Shown here piece after piece: positions 59,625 through 64,000 of a stretch of 64,000 nucleotides of DNA. The notes beneath the pieces are model-generated. The model saw nothing but the letters and a program-made list of their open reading frames with translations, was not told the origin of the DNA and searched no databases. How positions within the stretch are numbered: the first letter of the stretch is position 1; the number at the start of each line of letters is the position of its first letter. A program made the translations under genes and the position numbers. Source of the DNA: Faecalicatena_A orotica (GTDB lineage: Bacteria > Bacillota > Clostridia > Lachnospirales > Lachnospiraceae); assembly GCF_040545875.1 (NCBI RefSeq), contig NZ_JBEPMR010000013.1; one strand, 5' to 3'.

Positions 59625-61751
59625 TTATAAGTGCTTTCTCTTTCTGTACACAAGCATAAGGATCAATACTGCTGAAATCGTAACAAGGCCGCCAAACAAT
59701 GCCACCTGTGTTGTATCACCGGTCTTAGGTGTACGGTTGTCTTTCTCAAAGGTGACATAAATCTTATGATTACCCTGTACATTTGAGAACGTATAACGGT
59801 TATTGCTTACAGAAACTGCCTTGCCGTCTACGGTAACCTTTGACACGCGGTATCCTTTATCCGGAGTAAATTTGAACTCACAGTCTTTTCCTTTTTCCAC
59901 GTCTACACTGCCTTTTGGTTCAATCTTACCATTTGCTCCTGCTTCTGCTGTAATTGTATAAATCACCTTTTTTGCAATAACCTTAAATTCCGTAGTAATC
60001 GTATTCGTCTCGCCCATAGATACCCAGCCGCCTGTGGTCCACTCTTCAAGCTGGAAAGCAACTCTTAACTTGTAATTACCAGGTGTTGTATACTTATAAG
60101 TGTATGAATACGGTTCCTTGTCCCAGTTCTTAAAAGATTTTCCATCCCAGCTCCAGGATTTCGGCGCCCATCTCGTATCACCGGCCAGAGGAGATGCATT
60201 CTCCATACCGACACCGGCCGCCGTAAATGTGAGTGTTGTTCCTTCCTCATATGAACCACCCGGAGTAATACCGGTTATCTTTGCACCTTCGAAACGAATA
60301 ACCGTCTTAAAGGCTGCAGCTGCACTAGCTGCGCTTTCCATATCCATATCCGGATTATATTTCATCCGTGTAATAAACGAATATGCTGTATTCGGCTTTA
60401 ATCCGTCAAACACTGCACTGTCCTGCCAGACTGCACTGCCATCTGCCATCAGTATTGCATACTGCTGCTGGTCAATAGCTTTTAAGGTAATGGATGTATC
60501 TGTCCTTTTCTGTAATTCCGGAGCTGCCGGAGCCGCTGCCGCACTTTGAAGTGTCGTAACCTTCAGTACATCACTGGATAATCCCTGCATCTGTTCCTTT
60601 TCATCAACTTTACGTCTGGTAACAAATTGATACTCTGTCCCCGGTGTAAGCTGATCAAACACTCCTGTTGAATTCCATGCAATATCTGTCGCAGAAGTCA
60701 GCCTTCCAAATTCAAGAGTTTCTGGCTCTTTTTCCCCGTCCGCTGCCTTCAAGGTAATTCCTGTATCTGTTTTTTCTGCCAATTTCGGCGGATATTGAGG
60801 CTTTTCAGGTGCAGCCTTCAATGTCTTCATGTTAGTAGGATCACTGTTTTCACTTGCAGGATAAACATTATTATCATAGGTGCCTGCCGCAATCCGAAGG
60901 TAAAACTTATATTCCGTATTCTCCGTCAAGCCTTTAAATACTGGATCTTTCTGGAATTTTATACCATCGATACTGTACTCATAATTATACTTTGTATCTG
61001 CATCTTCCGGCAGCTTCAGTGTGATTTCTACATCCTTTACTTCTGATACAACCGGAGCAGACGGTTTCGGTAACGTTTGGTTTGATGACAGCTTGTCTGG
61101 TACCTTCGTATTATTATCATTTACAGGGACATTACCTTCCGGCTGACCATCTGTCTGACTGATAACTTCGTCTGACTGATTCTTATTATCCTCTTCCTTA
61201 ATCTTCTCCCCGCCTGTCGGCGTCTGGGCGGAACCAATCGGGTCTTGTACATTCGGTATATTTTCTTCCGGTACCTGAACAGGATCCTGCGTACTTCCAG
61301 ATTGTTCCTGACTGTTGTCCGGTAAATTCGATGCCGGTGTATTCTGATTTTCCGGTATCTGGACATTCTCAGCCTTCTTTAATGTCTGCACTGTAATCTG
61401 GTTCACTGCCTCGGTACTTCCTGCCAGTCTGCAGCCAAACCGATACTGGGTCTCTGCCTGAAGGCCTTTAAATATAACAGTCTTATTCGTCCTGTCATAC
61501 TGCCCGGCCTCCGCCCATTTCCAAGTCTTCACATTATCCTTTTCCGTCTCTATGGCATATTCGTAATTATCTTCTGCTTTTAATGTAATACTATCAGTTG
61601 TCTGAACGTTCACAGTTATTTTCTTTACGTCCTTACTTTCAGCACCGGCTCCTGTCTCTGCAGAAACCGGAATCACCGGCAACATACACGCCGCCCCCGT
61701 CAAAACAAAAGCCAATGCAAGCGCCAATCCACTTCTACACTTCCGTTTCAT
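59625..61751 (-). CDS. sortase-anchored surface protein with Fn3-like repeats
   Basis: Protein of 708 residues. ATG 61751 (MKRKCRSGLA) follows AAGGAGGTGAG. A signal peptide ends at about PVSA-ET (residue ~31). One Fn3-like unit (about 40-120), a long Pro/Glu/Gln/Asn linker (about 125-230), three more Fn3-like units (each ending in NTEYKF.. or TPGTEYQF..- or KPNTAYSF.. type), a PKD-like unit (about 485-590; DGKSFKNWDKEPYSYTYKYT) and a bacterial-repeat unit (GYRVSKVTVDGKAV) follow. The C-terminal sorting signal is TPKTGD, a hydrophobic helix and RKRKHL; the usual L at the first position is T. Probably a cell-wall adhesin or scaffold; ligand unknown. Confidence 0.88.
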   Translation of the reverse strand: MKRKCRSGLALALAFVLTGAACMLPVIPVSAETGAGAESKDVKKITVNVQTTDSITLKAEDNYEYAIETEKDNVKTWKWAEAGQYDRTNKTVIFKGLQAETQYRFGCRLAGSTEAVNQITVQTLKKAENVQIPENQNTPASNLPDNSQEQSGSTQDPVQVPEENIPNVQDPIGSAQTPTGGEKIKEEDNKNQSDEVISQTDGQPEGNVPVNDNNTKVPDKLSSNQTLPKPSAPVVSEVKDVEITLKLPEDADTKYNYEYSIDGIKFQKDPVFKGLTENTEYKFYLRIAAGTYDNNVYPASENSDPTNMKTLKAAPEKPQYPPKLAEKTDTGITLKAADGEKEPETLEFGRLTSATDIAWNSTGVFDQLTPGTEYQFVTRRKVDEKEQMQGLSSDVLKVTTLQSAAAAPAAPELQKRTDTSITLKAIDQQQYAILMADGSAVWQDSAVFDGLKPNTAYSFITRMKYNPDMDMESAASAAAAFKTVIRFEGAKITGITPGGSYEEGTTLTFTAAGVGMENASPLAGDTRWAPKSWSWDGKSFKNWDKEPYSYTYKYTTPGNYKLRVAFQLEEWTTGGWVSMGETNTITTEFKVIAKKVIYTITAEAGANGKIEPKGSVDVEKGKDCEFKFTPDKGYRVSKVTVDGKAVSVSNNRYTFSNVQGNHKIYVTFEKDNRTPKTGDTTQVALFGGLVTISAVLILMLVYRKRKHL

Positions 61752-61904
61752 AAATCTCACCTCCTTCAGAGATTATATCTGAATACGAACATTACCATAC
61801 AGACTCTTTCTTGATTATATTATAACAGAGATTACAAATAAAAAAAGCTGTATAGTTTAAGTTTTTCTTAATTTTTTCTGTATATTTGCTAATATAACCA
61901 TTTT

Positions 61905-61959
61905 ATTCTGAAAACGGAGTGTATAGGGGTCTGACCCTTCTGCACTCCGTTTTCAGAAT
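61905..61959. repeat. nested palindromic repeat, GGGTCTGACCC core inside 17-bp arms
   Basis: ATTCTGAAAACGGAGTG (61905-61921) and CACTCCGTTTTCAGAAT (61943-61959) are exact complements; the loop contains GGGGTCTGACCC. A degenerate second copy is at 63719-63776. It lies upstream of the surface-protein gene and downstream of the PadR gene. Confidence 0.8.
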
Positions 61960-61994
61960 CTTCTTAATATTTAAAGTATAAAAAATAATGATTT

Positions 61995-62309
61995 TTAGAT
62001 ATTTTCCATTAAACGTCTTCCATCTCCGGTCATTATCTTAAGGCGGTCATATTCCTTCTTAAGCATTTTCATCCCGCTCTCTGTTATGATATACGATTTC
62101 CTACGCCCCTCTTCTTCAGTAAGTCTTATGATTTTATTCTTCTCAAATTTCGACAGCATAGCATAAAGTGTTCCCGGCCCTACTTTCACTCGTCCTTTTG
62201 ATATTTTTTCTACTTTATCCATAATATCAACGCCGCAGCATTCTTCCAGCAGGGCCAGTAAAATATAATACATCGGCTCTGTCAACGTCTGAAATTGTTC
62301 TCGTGCCAT
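61995..62309 (-). CDS. PadR family transcriptional regulator
   Basis: Winged-helix regulator of 104 residues. Core: EPMYYILLALLEECCGVDIMDKVEKI, VGPGTLYAMLSKFEKNKIIRL, RRKSYIITESGMKMLKKEYDRL. It lies 32 bases after the DUF2812 gene on the same strand and is probably cotranscribed from the palindromic promoter at 63656-63713, which it likely binds. The order (DUF2812 first, PadR second) is reversed from the usual. Confidence 0.9.
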   Translation of the reverse strand: MAREQFQTLTEPMYYILLALLEECCGVDIMDKVEKISKGRVKVGPGTLYAMLSKFEKNKIIRLTEEEGRRKSYIITESGMKMLKKEYDRLKIMTGDGRRLMENI

Positions 62310-62341
62310 ATTATACCTGCCTTCTATTTATTATATACAAC

Positions 62342-63637
62342 TTACATGATCTCTCCTAATTTCAGTTTCATACGGATTATATCGATTTGTTCCTCATCAA
62401 GTGGATCATTTGAATATAAATACAGGAGCTTTTCCTGATAAAGTACAGTATAGATACTTCCCCGGCTCCCGCTGCATACAGCAGCTTCTGCCCGCCACTC
62501 CTGCGTACAGTCCCTCGCTCCATCTGTTTTATCCAAGTGCTGTTTCCATATTTTATTCAAAATCCATGAGTGGCTGCTCTCATAAACGTAGTACCATAAG
62601 CTGTCGCTGCTGTCCCCTACGGAATTTGTTGTCTCGTCATAGCGGACCAGAAAATAGGACATAGAACCTAAAACTCCCTGAAAATGTCCCTCATCTGTCA
62701 GATCAATTTTTCCTGTTATCTCTTTATAATCTGATTGTAATAAGGGGATCTCCTGCATCGATAGATTATTTATCTGTTGGTCTCCTGCTGTTATTGCTAT
62801 AAAAACAATAACAGGAATTATCACCATTAACAGGCCAAGAACTCCTCCTATCTGAAATATCCAGTTATCAGCCCTGGAAGGCCTTCGTACAGCTATCACG
62901 GCTGTGATAAGAAAAATAATCGAAACAAACACAAGTACAATCACTGCTAAATAATAATATTTTTGAATACATGCAATCACAGAAGCAATTGTTATTACAA
63001 ATACCCACATATAATTTCGAAAAAAACGTGCTGCCGCCTGAAACTTACCTCCATAATAGGGAATATTGCCTACTGCAATCTCTGCCTTTTTCTTATGTCC
63101 TTCCAGTATCATGACAAAACATTCCAGAATCTTCGTTATACTTCCAACAGTAACCGCAAGTATTAAGAAGAGCATAAGGTCAAAAAATATCCATCTTTCA
63201 AAATTGATTGTTAAAAACTCTAACCAAATGAGAATTGTGATAAAAAGCATGCCTATGGAATCTGACACCCATTTCCTCCATCCGGCTTTCTTTATATTTT
63301 GAAGACGTTCCTCTTGTGTTACAATTGGCAGTGCATCTTCTTGTTCCCGCCGAAACACACAAAACCTCTGCTTGCTGTCAATGAACTTCCATCCTGCTGC
63401 TTCACAATATTCCGCATATTCCTCCGTGTCCGGTTCAGGCCTTGTATCCATCTCACTTCCTTTTGGAAAAGCCTCAACATCATAGTAGTAATCCCTCGAT
63501 TCTCCCCTCTCAAAAATCAATCCCAGCTTCCATTCCACAAAATGCCATCCTTCCGCAGACATATTGTGCAAATAATCACCAAAAGAATCACATTCCCAGT
63601 AATGAAACCCCTTTAAAACCCTTTTCCTATTTCTCAT
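62342..63637 (-). CDS. DUF2812 domain membrane protein
   Basis: Protein of 431 residues. The N-terminal ~110 residues have the DUF2812 pattern (LKGFHYWECDSFGDYLHNMSAEGWHFVEWK, AEYCEAAGWKFIDSKQRFCVFR). Four hydrophobic segments follow (about 130-285), then an extracytoplasmic-like domain to the end. DUF2812 proteins are commonly linked to PadR regulators; their role is unknown. ATG 63637 lies seven bases after GGGAGGAGG. Confidence 0.85.
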   Translation of the reverse strand: MRNRKRVLKGFHYWECDSFGDYLHNMSAEGWHFVEWKLGLIFERGESRDYYYDVEAFPKGSEMDTRPEPDTEEYAEYCEAAGWKFIDSKQRFCVFRREQEDALPIVTQEERLQNIKKAGWRKWVSDSIGMLFITILIWLEFLTINFERWIFFDLMLFLILAVTVGSITKILECFVMILEGHKKKAEIAVGNIPYYGGKFQAAARFFRNYMWVFVITIASVIACIQKYYYLAVIVLVFVSIIFLITAVIAVRRPSRADNWIFQIGGVLGLLMVIIPVIVFIAITAGDQQINNLSMQEIPLLQSDYKEITGKIDLTDEGHFQGVLGSMSYFLVRYDETTNSVGDSSDSLWYYVYESSHSWILNKIWKQHLDKTDGARDCTQEWRAEAAVCSGSRGSIYTVLYQEKLLYLYSNDPLDEEQIDIIRMKLKLGEIM

Positions 63638-63655
63638 GAGAGCGCCTCCTCCCGT

Positions 63656-63713
63656 ATTATCGAGTATCGATATTTCTATTTATATTATAATATCGATACT
63701 CGATAATGTCAAG
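63656..63713 (-). promoter_or_regulatory. consensus promoter inside a 19-bp-arm palindrome (PadR operator)
   Basis: ATTATCGAGTATCGATATT (63656-63674) and its exact complement (63689-63707) flank 14 bases. On the minus strand TTGACA (63713-63708), 17 bases, TATAAT forms a fully consensus sigma-A promoter, with the spacer made by the upstream arm and the start region by the other. A dimeric repressor bound here would block the promoter; the PadR product of this operon is the obvious candidate. Confidence 0.8.
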
Positions 63714-63718
63714 TTGCA

Positions 63719-63776
63719 AAATTCTGACAATGAAGTACAAGGGGGTCAGACCCTTTTGCCCTCCGTTTTCAGAATT
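63719..63776. repeat. degenerate nested repeat, GGGTCAGACCC core
   Basis: The core CAAGGGGGTCAGACCC (from 63738) is followed by TCCGTTTTCAGAATT, matching the right arm of the repeat at 61905-61959. The left arm survives only as AATTCTGA. The two copies bracket the PadR/DUF2812 operon. Confidence 0.7.
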
Positions 63777-63803
63777 GTTTATCAATTTGGAGAAAAAATG
63801 CAT

Positions 63804-63829
63804 AAAAAAACGATACCTACTGGTACCGT
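63804..63829 (-). terminator. terminator of rRNA operon
   Basis: On the minus strand ACGGTACC pairs with GGTATCGT (one G-U) around AGTA, followed by seven T. It is about 78 bases past the 23S end. Confidence 0.75.
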
Positions 63830-63906
63830 CTCCCTCATTCCATCTGTATATATACCTTCAAAACCGCATACAAAGAATCTTTCCATCCATTTCCTATCAC
63901 CCTGTT

Positions 63907-64000
63907 TGGTTATGCCCTCGACCTATTAGTAACAGTCAGCTCCATGCGTTGCCGCACTTCCACCTCTGCCCTATCTACCTCGTCGTCTTCAAGGGGTCTT
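63907..64000 (-). rRNA. 23S ribosomal RNA, 3' end only
   Basis: The minus strand reads AAGACCCCTTGAAGACGACG ... ACTAATAGGTCGAGGGC, the conserved 3' end of bacterial 23S rRNA. The 3' boundary (about 63907) is estimated from conservation. The rest lies beyond the window. No 5S gene lies between it and the terminator to the left. Confidence 0.95.

Noticed and set aside
63636..63929. Plus-strand 97-codon frame across the PadR operator and 23S 3' end
   Set aside because: It crosses a promoter palindrome, a repeat, a terminator and rRNA; no binding site.

Overview
This window looks like a chromosomal segment from a gut Clostridium-group Firmicute, most likely Lachnospiraceae (Blautia/Enterocloster-like). 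The grounds are Gram-positive signals (strong GGAGG ribosome binding sites, sortase-anchored and lipid-anchored surface proteins), a spore photoproduct lyase, a BceRS-BceAB peptide-detoxification module, a type I-C-like CRISPR repeat, many GH and ABC sugar genes, and a mid-range GC content with AT-rich patches. Genus is inference; no marker gene is complete (only the last ~94 bases of a 23S rRNA are present).

Layout. 1-1362: start of a TetM-like ribosomal-protection GTPase running off the left edge. 1.5-4.9 kb: ECF-type sigma factor, membrane protein and ABC exporter, translationally coupled. 5.1-15.6 kb: carbohydrate locus on the minus strand, running from an alpha-L-rhamnosidase (GH78) through a solute-binding protein broken by an in-frame TGA and two permeases to a YesM/AraC two-component system and a ROK regulator, closed by a terminator with a perfect 23-bp stem. 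15.7-21.7 kb: PadR/HAAS pair, DUF305 protein, a MATE efflux pump behind a leader that looks like a guanidine-IV (mepA-type) riboswitch, tRNA-Ser, metallophosphoesterase, carbonic anhydrase. 21.8-26.4 kb: BceB-BceA-BceS-BceR with a BceR-type operator. 26.5-30.5 kb: short MITE, SseB-like protein, lipoprotein, CDF metal transporter, TrmO. 30.6-36.3 kb: complete sialic-acid catabolic operon (nanE, nanA, SSS transporter, nanQ, nanK, RpiR regulator) with a cre-like site upstream. 36.5-42.2 kb: two paralogous lipoproteins flank a MerR/MATE pair, tRNA-Trp and an AT-rich islet with a HEPN/MNT toxin-antitoxin pair. 42.4-46.1 kb: GlnKL-like two-component system divergent from a dicarboxylate/glutamate symporter, with a matching direct-repeat operator. 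46.1-50 kb: kinase-like P-loop protein, uppP, XRE regulator, cfa, GNAT. 50.1-51.6 kb: long MITE, small membrane protein and a cas-less CRISPR array (11 repeats). 51.6-59.5 kb: GH42 beta-galactosidase with divergent AraC regulator, spore photoproduct lyase, aldose epimerase-like protein, NTF2-LytTR regulator, MarR/MATE operon. 59.6-63.7 kb: sortase-anchored Fn3-like surface protein and a DUF2812/PadR operon with a promoter buried in a large palindrome. 63.9-64 kb: 3' end of 23S rRNA, minus strand.

Two kinds of dispersed repeat recur between genes: a palindrome with a GGGTC(A/T)GACCC core (five sites) and a MITE with 20-bp inverted ends (two copies, 61 and 160 bp). Both MITE copies supply the stop codon of the gene beside them. 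The most unusual spot is 50.1-51.6 kb, where the terminal CRISPR repeat runs straight into the ribosome binding site of a 53-residue membrane protein whose last codons lie in the MITE.
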